Shown: piece by piece, positions 17,042-26,632 of the stretch
Position numbering within the stretch: the stretch's first letter is position 1
How the letters are laid out: every line of letters begins with the position of its first letter
Origin: Parashewanella spongiae
GTDB lineage: Bacteria; Pseudomonadota; Gammaproteobacteria; Enterobacterales; Shewanellaceae
Reading direction: 5' to 3'
DNA length: 64,000 bases
Assembly (NCBI RefSeq): GCF_004358345.1
Contig: NZ_CP037952.1
Span: 682,001-746,000, forward strand
Notes under the pieces: generated by a model
Seen by the model: the letters and a program-made list of their open reading frames with translations, nothing else
Database searches by the model: none
Told to the model about the DNA's origin: nothing
Program-made: the position numbers and the translations under genes

Positions 17042-20000
17042 TTGACTCGACCATCAATTTCAAGTTCACAAGCTACATCCTCCTCTCCCCTACAATCTTG
17101 CAGAGAGGTAACAAAAACTTGTATTCCCATTGTTGACTGCACTGACAAAATTAAAACCTTTAAAGTTAAATTTCAAGACGAAAAAGTTACTGGTATTATT
17201 AAGTTTCATCGATATATACCTGATTTCTTATGCCAGCTTATTCCAGTTTCAGATGATGATAAACAGAAAGTTTCAGAATATTATTTACAAAATAAAGCTG
17301 TAAGTTACAGTGCAACAAGAGCTGAATCCGAGTCAGATAAAGTTACGTCACTCACTTCGCAAAAAGAACATAAGACGGTTTTAAGTCATAAAGTAGCCTC
17401 TGAGCCACAAGCTCCCTCCAATAAAAACGAACCAAGAGTTACAAGTGTCGAATTACATGCCGATATCGACAAAGCGAGGGCGGCCAAATTAAAAGAAACA
17501 GAAAAAACACTATTACAACAGGCTATGACTCATTTGATTGACAGCACGCACTCATCTCCTCTACTCACGGCTAATGACCTTATTGTCTTAAAGGCGCATT
17601 ACGGTCCAAGTCATATAAAGTCAATACCTCAGTCTTTGATCAAACCTGAAGCTCTGTCGCAGTTTCTGCAGCCATCAATCCCTCCATTGGATCATTTCAA
17701 GAAACGGCCAGATCATGAAAAAACCTATTCAGAATGCAAAAAAGTCATTCTAAAAGATGCGGCAGCATATGAATTTTTCCCTGAGCGTTTCAAGCATTAT
17801 GATGAGTTTAAAACCCTACTGGCTTCAGCTGATACGGATCAACTTCATTTGCTATCTAAGGAAGCTCTGACAAAAGATATCTGTAAGCAAGCGATTTTAA
17901 AACATGGACGAGCCGCATTGATATTTTTACTAAACCAGAGACCGGAATTAATTGATTACAGTATGTGCCAATTAGTCATAGCGAACAGACACAAAAGAGA
18001 GTGTGTGAATAAAGCAGTTTTGAAAACCCTCGAAGAACAGCGACCTGATTTAGTAGACTATAACCTATGTTTAACGGCCGTGCAGACTAATCAAGAGGTA
18101 ATATCAGCTATACCATCCCGCATTTTGAGGAGCGATACCTCAAGTACGCTATACATTCAGTCATGTCGATTCGGTGCTCACCGTGTCACAAATTTTCCTT
18201 CTGAAATTAAAAGCTATGACTTCTATAAACAAGCCTGTTTGGTTAATGGCGATGTCTTACAACATGTTCCTGAAGATATCCTTGATGAAAACTTAATTCT
18301 GGCCGCTTGTGAAGCAGGGTTTCTTGAAGCATCAGAATCAGAACTACCATCGCAATTTTTTACCGAAAAGTACCTTATCGCCGCAGTAAAAGCTCATGCT
18401 TCCTTTTTGCCTGAAGTCCCCCTAATCTACAGAACAAAAAACATTTGTGAAGTCGCTATGTTCAATGGTGGTGAAAATGCTATCCAAGCCATCCCAGAAA
18501 TCTATAAAAAAGAGTGGGATTCTGATTTCTATCTTAAGGTAGCGAAGCAAAATATCTTTTGTACTTTTGAATATATACCTGCTGACAAATTAACACCTGA
18601 GATTTGTGAATTTATAGTAATGAAATACCCTTACGAACTAGGAGGTGTGCCAGAAAAATATCTCAATCTAGAGTTCTGTCAGAAAGTCTGTCAAGAAGAC
18701 TATCAAGCAATAAAATATCTACCGGGAGAACATCTGTCCCAGTCGCTTACAGAAATCTTTTTACGCCGCTGCTCAATCAAAGATGTACGTAAAGTAATTG
18801 ACTCTAATCGCTGGGGATGGAATGCTGAAAGCCAGAATCAATTACTCAAGCATTTAATACAACTCTACCAGAAAGATCCAAATTTACATTTCCGTTCTAC
18901 CCAGCAAAAAGTATTGCTTATTTCGTTACTTTCAAAAGCCAAAACCGAAAAGTGGTTGCAACCTCTTGGAATCGAGCTCAATGAACCCTTATTACAACTC
19001 GCAGAAGAAGCGCTCAACCTGACTCAGTTTAATGAAACGGACAATATTTTACCGATACTTGAAAATACGAAAAGATATATACCCGCATTGAGGAAACTAG
19101 CAATACGAGGAAGTAAATGTCAAATAGGCATTGCCGCCGATTCAACTATTGATAAAAATGCACGTAAAGCTGCGCTAGGACTAACTCCGCAAGAACCATT
19201 AGACGACTCCAGTCTCCCTTCGAATAATTTACTTTATGAAACCGTTGATCCATTAGTTAAACTTGGTGCCATCAGCGGAGTTAATAATCCGTTTTTAAAT
19301 AACCTGTATCAGACAGCATCAACCAACAGTAAATTCAGGCCAAACAGCCTCGATAAAGGCGAAGAAATCGAGAGCTATATTAAAGCCAACACACAAAAAC
19401 CGATAGAGTTAAAAGAGCTGCCAACGCAATTTCAGGGCTCAGATGTCTTGTTCGCTGGCGGCAGAGCAATAAAAACCGAGAGTGAACAGCAGACACATTA
19501 TTTAAAAATACAACGTAAGGGTGAGCCATTAGAGGATTTCATTAGAGAAGGGCTTATTTACAAATATATTGAGGAACATCCAGAGCTTAAGCAAAAAATT
19601 AAAAGTCAGCTTCCTGTTCATAAAGCAACTATAAGTATTCCATATGAATCTCTCCCTACAATTACTAAAGAGTGTAGTGATGAACTTGAGATTATTGAAA
19701 TCGAAGGTCAAAAATATGTTCACGTTTTTCACTATACAGCTTCACCTAACTATTGCGCCTATGCTCATAAAAAAAATACCGCAAGCCGCGATCCATACGA
19801 AAATGGTAAAGAAGGACTTAAAAGGGCCGTTCACGATTTAGGGCTTTTAGCCTCACTGGGACTATGTTTGACTTCGATTCTTCCGGCACTGCACACCACT
19901 AAAAACTTACGTCGTTGGCTTATTTTTCATGGCATTTTCGGCTTTGATAATGAATTAGCACAGACAGGTGTTTTTGATGGTTGGCTCGCTTCCGGTACAG

Positions 20001-20671
20001 ATAAAGCCGACATGGGTTATGACGGTATCCGAGATATTGGGGACAGTGTTATTTTCGGAGAGTTAACCGATACATTTATCAATGAAGATCTCAATCCTGA
20101 AGCTCATTCTAAAGAAGTACTAGAAAAACTGATCTTCGCAAACCTTATTGGGGAAGGTTTGCTTACATCTCAACTGTTAGCAGCGAGATTACTCAGGGAT
20201 AAACCAGTGTACTATTATCGAAATGAAGAAGGGGTAAAAGAGATCTGTGAAATGATTGAATCTTGTTTCAGTGAGTTCGTCAGTGGTTATTTCTTATTAA
20301 GTAATAAAAAAGAAAGGAGCCTGAAAGAGATACTAGGCGTCAGTAACGAAGAGTCCGACAAATGGTTACGCCGCTCAGCAATAGAGATTTTATACTGGAC
20401 TGCAAAGCAACCGGACGAAGAGGCGTTTTTAGATAACCCAGATAAAGAAAGACCCGTCGATTTTGAGAAACAAGATTGCTACAGCGCTCACCTTGAAAGT
20501 ATGAAACTATCTGAAGATTTATTTCCAGAGCAACATCAACATGACTTCAGGTACCCTAAAGATTTTATGTCACTAAATCATTTTACTCTGGGAACCCGAA
20601 ACAGTAATTTTGTACTGACATCGTTAGTTAGAGGAATTACTAAATTATCAGCGGGAATACTCTCCACCTAA
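17042..20671 (+). CDS. Large effector-like protein: DUF4116-like repeats plus a C-terminal kinase-like region
   Basis: 1209 residues, no close family recognised. The start is TTG (17042) after a GAGAGG site; an in-frame stop at 17027 blocks any longer product and the next Met is about 160 residues in. The N-terminus is Ser/Thr-rich (SISSSQATSSS), without a Sec signal. Residues about 270-600 form repeated units of the 'D..LC..A....G..L..IP' type (for example FYKQACLVNGDVLQHVPEDI), like DUF4116 repeats. Residues about 800-1190 include a glycine-rich loop and Lys (FAGGRAIK, HYLKIQRKG), HDLGLLASLG and GYDGIRDIGD (about 994), suggestive of an ATP-binding kinase-like fold. Secreted effector is an inference. 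The IS4 element ends 20 bp upstream. Confidence 0.7.
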   Translation: MTRPSISSSQATSSSPLQSCREVTKTCIPIVDCTDKIKTFKVKFQDEKVTGIIKFHRYIPDFLCQLIPVSDDDKQKVSEYYLQNKAVSYSATRAESESDKVTSLTSQKEHKTVLSHKVASEPQAPSNKNEPRVTSVELHADIDKARAAKLKETEKTLLQQAMTHLIDSTHSSPLLTANDLIVLKAHYGPSHIKSIPQSLIKPEALSQFLQPSIPPLDHFKKRPDHEKTYSECKKVILKDAAAYEFFPERFKHYDEFKTLLASADTDQLHLLSKEALTKDICKQAILKHGRAALIFLLNQRPELIDYSMCQLVIANRHKRECVNKAVLKTLEEQRPDLVDYNLCLTAVQTNQEVISAIPSRILRSDTSSTLYIQSCRFGAHRVTNFPSEIKSYDFYKQACLVNGDVLQHVPEDILDENLILAACEAGFLEASESELPSQFFTEKYLIAAVKAHASFLPEVPLIYRTKNICEVAMFNGGENAIQAIPEIYKKEWDSDFYLKVAKQNIFCTFEYIPADKLTPEICEFIVMKYPYELGGVPEKYLNLEFCQKVCQEDYQAIKYLPGEHLSQSLTEIFLRRCSIKDVRKVIDSNRWGWNAESQNQLLKHLIQLYQKDPNLHFRSTQQKVLLISLLSKAKTEKWLQPLGIELNEPLLQLAEEALNLTQFNETDNILPILENTKRYIPALRKLAIRGSKCQIGIAADSTIDKNARKAALGLTPQEPLDDSSLPSNNLLYETVDPLVKLGAISGVNNPFLNNLYQTASTNSKFRPNSLDKGEEIESYIKANTQKPIELKELPTQFQGSDVLFAGGRAIKTESEQQTHYLKIQRKGEPLEDFIREGLIYKYIEEHPELKQKIKSQLPVHKATISIPYESLPTITKECSDELEIIEIEGQKYVHVFHYTASPNYCAYAHKKNTASRDPYENGKEGLKRAVHDLGLLASLGLCLTSILPALHTTKNLRRWLIFHGIFGFDNELAQTGVFDGWLASGTDKADMGYDGIRDIGDSVIFGELTDTFINEDLNPEAHSKEVLEKLIFANLIGEGLLTSQLLAARLLRDKPVYYYRNEEGVKEICEMIESCFSEFVSGYFLLSNKKERSLKEILGVSNEESDKWLRRSAIEILYWTAKQPDEEAFLDNPDKERPVDFEKQDCYSAHLESMKLSEDLFPEQHQHDFRYPKDFMSLNHFTLGTRNSNFVLTSLVRGITKLSAGILST

Positions 20672-20812
20672 TACTAATAGCTTACTTTCAGATATCTCAA
20701 AAGCACAACGAAGACTGATCCGCACCGCCCTTAGTGGACACAAAATTAAGCACTGTTTTAAGTTTATAATTTTCTGGGCTAATACAGCTCATTTTTTTAA
20801 TTGACATACTGT
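20672..20812. other. Spacer after the 1209-residue gene
   Basis: Non-coding. TTAGTGGACACAAAATTAAG near 20732 resembles the end of an IS3-type element, but no partner end or transposase remnant is present. Confidence 0.3.
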
Positions 20813-20903
20813 GAGCGCCACGAAGCGCTTTATTCTGTTGCGGGACTTGTCTCAACACATACGTAGCCAAGCGATTACATGGCCATAAAGTAGAGTAGGC
20901 TAC
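20813..20903. repeat. Group II intron remnant: 5' end joined to an inverted 3' end
   Basis: 20813-20889 matches the first 77 bases of the intron at 12254 (GAGCGCCACGAAGCGC to GGCCATAAA, about 4 differences). The following GTAGAGTAGGCTAC (20890-20903) is the exact reverse complement of the intron's last 14 bases. The next five bases are the TTTAA target duplication of MITE2 copy 2. The two ends meet at ATAAA, which is also the complement of the TTTAT following the intact intron, so a short-homology junction is likely. Confidence 0.7.
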
Positions 20904-20908
20904 TTTAA

Positions 20909-21141
20909 CCTAGAAACATCAGTTGACTGCGTTCTCAAGCGCAGAAAAAATGGCTGATAGTAAGGCGTTGCTTGCAGCAAGTAGTTATTCCTCTTGCAAA
21001 AGTTACAACGCAGATAGCAGTCATTTTAGCAAGCTTGTGAGCGTAGAGCACTTCACTCATTGGGTGAAAGCCATGATGATAAAATCATCGTATTGCTCAA
21101 ACAGTTACTCATATACTCAGCGTTCAACTGATGTTTTTAGG
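20909..21141 (-). repeat. MITE2 copy 2 (233 bp)
   Basis: The same length as copy 1 at 12021-12253, in the opposite orientation. Ends CCTAGAAACATCAGTTGA and TCAACTGATGTTTTTAGG. It is flanked on both sides by a 5-bp duplication TTTAA (20904-20908 and 21142-21146). The right duplication contains the stop codon (TAA in reverse, 21143-21145) of the pilin gene. Confidence 0.9.
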
Positions 21142-21142
21142 T

Positions 21143-21616
21143 TTAACAGTCACCAGATAAAAACTCTTTCTCAAGATTTGTTTTATTCTTACCAACAGCC
21201 TGTAATCCTTCTACTGGTTCGGTATATCCACATAACCAAGAGATTGGACTTAACGGGCTTCCTTCTACAATCACTGGTCTAAAAGTTAGGTATTTACCTT
21301 GCAGAGGTTTGGGTACCTTATGGCCAAGCAAAACATGAAAAGCGCCATTTTCGACCGTTACACTTTTAATTTTATTGGTCATGAGCTTGTTAGCTGATGG
21401 AAGGCCTGCTTCTTTATTATTTTTAGGAAAGGCTAAATGACGAGCATAATAATCGGTAATGGGTTGTCTAATATTACTGGCATAACTGATAGGTTCAACC
21501 ATGTGTGCTTTTAAGGTGTAAGTTTGATATTGAGGCATCGCTGTTGAAGCTAAAATACCTATAATTGCCACCACAACCATTAACTCAATGAGCGTAAATC
21601 CTTTTGTTTTTATCAT
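21143..21616 (-). CDS. Type IV pilin-like protein
   Basis: 157 residues with a class III prepilin signal: MIKTKG then [19 protein letters not shown], cleavage between Gly6 and Phe7 and Glu at mature position 5, followed by the hydrophobic assembly helix. The C-terminal part has a Cys pair (WLCGYTEP and the last residue, SGDC), as in the disulfide loop of PilA-type major pilins. It overlaps the PilC-like gene by 4 bp, so both are translated from one message. The stop codon lies inside a MITE2 target duplication. Confidence 0.9.
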   Translation of the reverse strand: MIKTKGFTLIELMVVVAIIGILASTAMPQYQTYTLKAHMVEPISYASNIRQPITDYYARHLAFPKNNKEAGLPSANKLMTNKIKSVTVENGAFHVLLGHKVPKPLQGKYLTFRPVIVEGSPLSPISWLCGYTEPVEGLQAVGKNKTNLEKEFLSGDC

Positions 21617-22458
21617 GAAATAATTGCTCCCATTGCAAAAATTGGTTCGTAAAGTTGTGTGATATAAAAGCCAATACCAATAAATAAAAGCGCATGAATG
21701 AGTTTAAGTAATCGATTTAATAGCTTATTGCATTCATGATCAATTTCTTCAATATAGAAAGTCAATATGCTTGCTAACTCAGTGCCCAATGCTTCTCCGC
21801 TGAGTTCAAGTTCGTAAATGAGGCTTTCAAAAGCTGAATTCTTTTTTGGCTTGCTCCTAAGAGGAAGGCGAGCAAGTTGATGCAGTTTTGACATTTTATT
21901 GAGCGTTGTTTTTGGCAGAAAGAGCCTAAATAATCTCGGACTCGAATCTTTAACTAGCAGATTATTTAATTGAGCGAGGCTTTTACTCGTATAGATGGCT
22001 AACCCTACTGGAAAGAGAAGGATCAGTGCTACGGTAAAAAGAACCTCAGAAAATTTACCCAGCAAGAAAGGGACAGGACTATTAAAACTGATGTACATTT
22101 CTATGAATTGAGGCACTAAAAAGGTGCTGGCACCATAAGCCATGATGGCAAATATAAAGTATAAGCCGATTGCGTAATCTTTAGTTTGACTAGATTTTTT
22201 CGCTAAACTTTTATCGAAATTTACTTTGTTAAAATTTATTCCATTGATGGCGTCTAAAGTGTCAATTAACTTGTTTGTGTCTTCAATTGTGAGTATTTCA
22301 GAATAGAAACTTTGTTGAGCGGGCGTGAGAGCGCTTTTGCCAAACAACTGGCTGATTTCAACTTGCTCAGATGCATTAATCGCTTGAGATTTTGTATGGC
22401 CTTGTCGAAGTTTGCTGGCTAAATATCGGCACTTAAAATGAAAATGAGACCAACTCAT
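21613..22458 (-). CDS. GspF/PilC-like inner-membrane platform protein
   Basis: 281 residues, shorter than PilC or GspF (about 400). Three hydrophobic segments are seen: [19 protein letters not shown] (about 118-136), [17 protein letters not shown] (about 160-176) and the terminal [21 protein letters not shown], whose [10 protein letters not shown] ending is the T2SS-F signature (YxPIFxMG). The first F domain appears divergent or reduced. No PilB/GspE ATPase, PilD peptidase or secretin gene is adjacent. It probably forms the membrane platform for the pilin gene that overlaps it, using shared machinery elsewhere. Confidence 0.8.
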   Translation of the reverse strand: MSWSHFHFKCRYLASKLRQGHTKSQAINASEQVEISQLFGKSALTPAQQSFYSEILTIEDTNKLIDTLDAINGINFNKVNFDKSLAKKSSQTKDYAIGLYFIFAIMAYGASTFLVPQFIEMYISFNSPVPFLLGKFSEVLFTVALILLFPVGLAIYTSKSLAQLNNLLVKDSSPRLFRLFLPKTTLNKMSKLHQLARLPLRSKPKKNSAFESLIYELELSGEALGTELASILTFYIEEIDHECNKLLNRLLKLIHALLFIGIGFYITQLYEPIFAMGAIIS

Positions 22459-22536
22459 AAATCCCTTTAATATTAATGTATAAAGTTTATGATGAATGTT
22501 TTACCAATATTTTCATTTTGTTACAAGTTGATCGGC

Positions 22537-23760
22537 TTAATTTTTAAGCTTTACCGAAACCAACATCGCACAGAGTAATAATCCGCTTGATATCCACAAG
22601 CAGGCCTCTAAACCATGTACTTGATATACCCAGCCTGATAATACCGTACCTAATAATCGACCTACCGCATTGGCCATATAATAAAACCCCACATCCAGTG
22701 ATACCCCGTCGTCACTGGCGTAGTTGACGATTAAATAACTATGCAGGGATGAGTTAATAGCAAATAGCGCACCGAATATCAGTAAGCCAATGATCAAAGC
22801 TAGGGTTGCAAATTCAGGGATTGAGATGCCTAAGCTAATTAATAAAGGGATCATTGTAAGCGGAATAAGCCATCCAATTGCTGATATATGGCTCGGAGCT
22901 TGAGTGATCTTTCTATTGGTGATTTTTGGCGCTAAGGCTTGAACAATACCGTAGCCTATAACCCATAGTGCGAGAAAACCGCCAACTTCCCAGTGATTCC
23001 ATCCAAGTTGACTGGCGAGATAAACGGGCAAGGCCACCACAAACCAAACATCACGAGCAGCAAACAAACATAAGCGTGCCGCAGAGAGAATATTGATTTG
23101 ACGGCTTTTAGAAAATAACTCATTGAACTTAGGTTTTAACTTCGCTTTACCTATGTTTTTTTTGAGCATAGCAAGACTGCAGAGCAAAACGATCGTGAGC
23201 ATGGCCGCCATTAACAGTAAGGCACCTTGATAGCCAAGTAAGGATAGCAACACACCGCCAAGAAAAAATCCCGCGCCCTTTAATGCATTTTTAGAGCCGG
23301 TCAGTAGTGCAACCCATTGATAAAGTTTACCTTGATCATTGGAGGGGATTAAGGTTTTTATGGCACTTTTTGCGCTCATTTTATTCAGATCTTTGGCAAT
23401 ACCAGACAGGGCTTGTGCGGCCATAACCCAAGGAATACCTGCTAACCAAACCGGTAATAATGTCGACGGTATGGCTAACATCGTTAAGGCAATAATTTGG
23501 GTACTTAACCCAATGTTCATGGTTCGATTCAGACCAATTCTGGCACCCAGATAACCACCAATAAAATTAGTAATGACACCAAAAACTTCGTAAAACAAAA
23601 ATAGCATTGCAATGGCAAGAGATGAGTAACCAAGCTGATGAAAATGCAACACAACCAGCATTCGCAATGCGCCATCTGTCAGGGTAAAACACCAGTAGTT
23701 ACTGGTAATGATTAAATACTGTTTTACCGATTCTGGTAGATTGCGAATACGAGATAGCAT
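22537..23760 (-). CDS. arsJ: Organoarsenical efflux MFS transporter ArsJ
   Basis: ArsJ exports 1-arseno-3-phosphoglycerate, the unstable product made when GAPDH uses arsenate. The 407-residue major facilitator protein has about twelve helices. Its opening SVKQYLIITSNYWCFTLTDG and ALRMLVVLHFHQLGYSSL are characteristic of ArsJ, as is the loop GGYLGARIGLNRTMNIGL. It is the last gene of arsR-gapdh-arsJ, only 2 bp after the GAPDH stop, the standard context for this pathway. Expression is expected to follow ArsR derepression by arsenite. Confidence 0.93.
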   Translation of the reverse strand: MLSRIRNLPESVKQYLIITSNYWCFTLTDGALRMLVVLHFHQLGYSSLAIAMLFLFYEVFGVITNFIGGYLGARIGLNRTMNIGLSTQIIALTMLAIPSTLLPVWLAGIPWVMAAQALSGIAKDLNKMSAKSAIKTLIPSNDQGKLYQWVALLTGSKNALKGAGFFLGGVLLSLLGYQGALLLMAAMLTIVLLCSLAMLKKNIGKAKLKPKFNELFSKSRQINILSAARLCLFAARDVWFVVALPVYLASQLGWNHWEVGGFLALWVIGYGIVQALAPKITNRKITQAPSHISAIGWLIPLTMIPLLISLGISIPEFATLALIIGLLIFGALFAINSSLHSYLIVNYASDDGVSLDVGFYYMANAVGRLLGTVLSGWVYQVHGLEACLWISSGLLLCAMLVSVKLKN

Positions 23761-23762
23761 AA

Positions 23763-24770
23763 TTATAAATCCTGATCGGAAATAAAACGGGCTAACTCAG
23801 CGGTACGATTAGCATATCCCCATTCATTGTCGTACCACACATAGAGTTTCAATTGGGTATCATTAATTACCATTGTAGATAGTGCATCGACAATAGCTGA
23901 CCGCGGGTCTGTTTTGTAATCAATCGACACTAGCGGTTTGGTTTCAACCCCCATTATTCCGTGAAGTTCATTCTCTGAAGCTTCAGTCAGAAGTTGATTA
24001 ATTTCTTCAACGGTAACAGCCCGCTTCATTTCAAAAACACAATCAGTCAATGAAGCATTAGCCAGCGGCACGCGAATGGCGTGACCGTTGAGTTTTCCTT
24101 TTAGTTCAGGAAATATGTGGGTAATTGCAGTGGCACTGCCTGTGGTTGTTGGGATTAAGCTCATGCCACAAGCTCTGGCACGTCTAAGATCTTTATGAGG
24201 CGCGTCTAAGATGGTTTGAGTATTGGTAATGTCATGAATCGTGGTCATTGAGCCATGTTCTATCCCAATCTTTTCATGAAGCACCTTAACAACAGGTGCT
24301 AAACAATTTGTGGTGCACGAAGCTGCGGTCACTATTCTATGTGCATCGGGTTGATAAAGCTGTTGATTGACACCCATAACCACATTTAAAACACCGTCCT
24401 CTTTTACAGGGGCTGTGACTACCAAACGTTTAACACCTTGCTCTAAATAAGCCTGCAGTTTTGATTTACTGCGCATAATGCCCGATGCTTCAAAAACAAT
24501 ATCACAAGCTGACCAGTCCGTTTCGGAAATTGTGGTGTTACGGCTAAATATTATTGATTTACCAGCGATATTTATTTGATTGTCGTGGTGCTCTACCGCA
24601 TGCTCCCAGCGCCCGTGTACGGAGTCAAATTCAAGTAAATGCGCAAACGTTGCAGCATCACCTGCAGGATCGTTGATTTGCACAAACTCAAAATTATCCC
24701 AATTCCAAGCAGCTCTGAGAATCAAACGTCCCATACGGCCAAAACCGTTTATCCCAATTTTAATTGTCAT
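23763..24770 (-). CDS. ArsJ-associated glyceraldehyde-3-phosphate dehydrogenase
   Basis: A 335-residue GAPDH dedicated to arsenate resistance: it joins arsenate to glyceraldehyde-3-phosphate, giving 1-arseno-3-phosphoglycerate for ArsJ. Visible: Rossmann start [14 protein letters not shown], the active-site segment [11 protein letters not shown] with catalytic Cys152, and [11 protein letters not shown] near the C-terminus. Phosphate/substrate elements TTTGSATAI are present. The housekeeping gapA would normally lie elsewhere; the position between arsR and arsJ defines this copy's job. GGAG precedes the ATG by about 10 bases. Confidence 0.94.
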   Translation of the reverse strand: MTIKIGINGFGRMGRLILRAAWNWDNFEFVQINDPAGDAATFAHLLEFDSVHGRWEHAVEHHDNQINIAGKSIIFSRNTTISETDWSACDIVFEASGIMRSKSKLQAYLEQGVKRLVVTAPVKEDGVLNVVMGVNQQLYQPDAHRIVTAASCTTNCLAPVVKVLHEKIGIEHGSMTTIHDITNTQTILDAPHKDLRRARACGMSLIPTTTGSATAITHIFPELKGKLNGHAIRVPLANASLTDCVFEMKRAVTVEEINQLLTEASENELHGIMGVETKPLVSIDYKTDPRSAIVDALSTMVINDTQLKLYVWYDNEWGYANRTAELARFISDQDL

Positions 24771-24794
24771 GGTGAAGTACTCCAGTCATGTTGA

Positions 24795-25139
24795 TTAGCA
24801 ACACTTAACTTGACGCTGCGGTCTGTTGCCCATTGCTTCAAGATGAGAAAATGGTGCTTGGATTATTTCAGATTGTTGCGTGATAATGTCGCTGAGCATA
24901 GTGCGATACCAATGCGGTAACTCAGGGTTTAAGCGGTAAAAAACCCATTGCTCTTGGCGTCTATCGAGTAATATCTTTTGCTTTTTCAGTAGTGCTAAAT
25001 GACGTGAAACTTTTGGCTGACTTTCATCTAAAGCTGCCATTAATTCACAAACACATAGCTCTTGTTGTTGGTGGATTAATAATACGCAAGTGAGTCGAGT
25101 TTGATCAGACAAAGCTTTAAAAAGAGAAAGCGTTTCCAT
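24795..25139 (-). CDS. arsR: ArsR-family arsenic-responsive repressor
   Basis: A winged-helix repressor of about 114 residues. The metalloid site ELCVCEL (Cys29 and Cys31 from this start) lies in the DNA-recognition region, followed by SQPKVSRHLALLKK, the helix-turn-helix. The protein ends in CC, possibly a third ligand. A longer frame reaches 25202, but the extra N-terminal residues are atypical and would cover the likely operator at 25163-25184; METLSLFKALSD is the normal opening. First gene of the arsR-gapdh-arsJ operon. Confidence 0.92.
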   Translation of the reverse strand: METLSLFKALSDQTRLTCVLLIHQQQELCVCELMAALDESQPKVSRHLALLKKQKILLDRRQEQWVFYRLNPELPHWYRTMLSDIITQQSEIIQAPFSHLEAMGNRPQRQVKCC

Positions 25140-25162
25140 GGTGTGTAATGATCCAATCATTA

Positions 25163-25184
25163 ATATATGAAAAATTGTATATAT
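25163..25184 (-). promoter_or_regulatory. Putative ArsR operator/promoter
   Basis: An imperfect dyad, ATATATGAAAAATTGTATATAT, placed 24-45 bp upstream of the arsR start (ATATAT arms around a 10-base centre). ArsR-type repressors bind AT-rich dyads overlapping the -10/-35 region. Assignment rests on position and symmetry only. Confidence 0.45.
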
Positions 25185-25400
25185 GTTTTTTCGAATATTC
25201 AATATTAAGAATAATATTTTTTAAAAACGCTACTTTAAAGCTTTAGGGAGTTAAGGGTAAAATGACGGCCATTATTTTGAATGATTCACTGAATTGGTAA
25301 TTATCTTTTTTATCGATAATATTGCCAATTTGAATATTTAACTTAATACCAAATACATAAAAATAAATCATATCCACCTTACCTGAAGGAAAACTCTGAA

Positions 25401-26504
25401 ATGAGTCTTGCTGATTCCGTTCTTGCCGTAAACGATGACTTACCCATCCGAACTGATAAACCTGTGCACAGTGGTAAAGTCAGAAGTGTGTACTGGTTAA
25501 CGGAGGCTGATAGCCGCCGTTTAATTAACGAAAAGCAATACCCAGTTCCAGAAGATACTCCTTTAGCTATCATGGTCATCAGCGATCGTATCTCAGCATT
25601 TGATTGTATTTTTCATGGCGAACAAGATTTACAAGGTATCCCGGGTAAAGGTGCTGCGCTTAATTCAATTTCGAATCACTGGTTTAATTGTTTTGCAGAG
25701 CAAGGCTTGGCCGATAGCCATATTTTAGATGTTCCTCATCCCTTGGTGTGGATAGTTCAAAAAGCGCGCCCGGTTAAAGTTGAGGCTATTTGCCGTCAAT
25801 ATATTACTGGTTCGATGTGGCGTGCATATGAGAAAGGTGAACGTGAATTTTGTGGTATACGCTTGCCAGAAGGCTTAACCAAAAATCAAAAATTACCTGA
25901 GTTATTGATAACTCCATCAACCAAAGGAATTTTGACGGATATCTCCGGTGTACCTGAACAGGATGATGTAAATATCAGTCGTAAGAATATTGAAGACAAT
26001 TTTGAAGCCTTTGGTTTTGAGTCAAAATCCGATATTGATCTGTATGAAAAGTTATTGAAAGAAGGCTTTGATCTTATCTCAGATAAATTAGCACAACTGG
26101 ATCAAATTTTTGTAGATACTAAGTTTGAATTTGGTTACGTAATCGCCAAAAATGGCCGCTCAAAATTGATTTATATGGATGAAGTGGGAACACCGGATTC
26201 TTCACGTATTTGGGATGGTACCTCGTACCGAAATGGAAGGGTTGTTGAAAACTCAAAAGAAAGTTTTCGTCAAATGTTATTAAGCCACTTTCCTGATCCA
26301 GATATCTTATTAAATAAAAAACGTATGCCTGAACGTGAAGCTTTAGCGCGTAATAATGCTTTACCGCTAAAGTCGATGATGGACGTATCAAAAACTTATT
26401 TAGACATTGCGAGTAAAGCAGTAGGGACTCAGATTAAGGTCCCAGAACATCCTAAGGATGAAATTATTAAGATATTACGTTCCGAGTATCAACTGATTGT
26501 TTAA
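25401..26504 (+). CDS. purC: Phosphoribosylaminoimidazole-succinocarboxamide synthase
   Basis: The SAICAR synthetase step of purine biosynthesis: CAIR plus aspartate plus ATP. 367 residues, the long form found in Shewanella and Vibrio rather than the 237-residue E. coli form. Motifs: [11 protein letters not shown] near the N-terminus (ATP loop), [13 protein letters not shown], the signature [15 protein letters not shown], and [18 protein letters not shown] (substrate-binding D-E-x-x-T-P-D-S-S-R). A terminator follows 7 bases after the stop, so it is a single-gene transcript. Confidence 0.96.
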   Translation: MSLADSVLAVNDDLPIRTDKPVHSGKVRSVYWLTEADSRRLINEKQYPVPEDTPLAIMVISDRISAFDCIFHGEQDLQGIPGKGAALNSISNHWFNCFAEQGLADSHILDVPHPLVWIVQKARPVKVEAICRQYITGSMWRAYEKGEREFCGIRLPEGLTKNQKLPELLITPSTKGILTDISGVPEQDDVNISRKNIEDNFEAFGFESKSDIDLYEKLLKEGFDLISDKLAQLDQIFVDTKFEFGYVIAKNGRSKLIYMDEVGTPDSSRIWDGTSYRNGRVVENSKESFRQMLLSHFPDPDILLNKKRMPEREALARNNALPLKSMMDVSKTYLDIASKAVGTQIKVPEHPKDEIIKILRSEYQLIV

Positions 26505-26511
26505 GTTGGAT

Positions 26512-26542
26512 AAAGCCATACATGAAATGTATGGCTTTTTTG
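26512..26542 (+). terminator. Intrinsic terminator after purC
   Basis: AAAGCCATACAT, GAA loop, then ATGTATGGCTTTTTT: a 12-bp stem followed by six T. Confidence 0.92.
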
Positions 26543-26632
26543 TTGGTATCTACAGAAAAGAGATAATCTCGCTCAAGGTTTTAAAGTTGTTACTATACTT
26601 ATAAATATAGTTAATTATTCTTGAGTTCACGG

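Noticed and set aside
20731..20756. TGGACACAAAATTAAG as an IS3-type end
   Set aside because: No partner end, duplication or transposase trace, so only a weak resemblance.
20923..21282. 119-residue ORF on the plus strand
   Set aside because: It is made of MITE2 sequence plus the antisense of the pilin gene.
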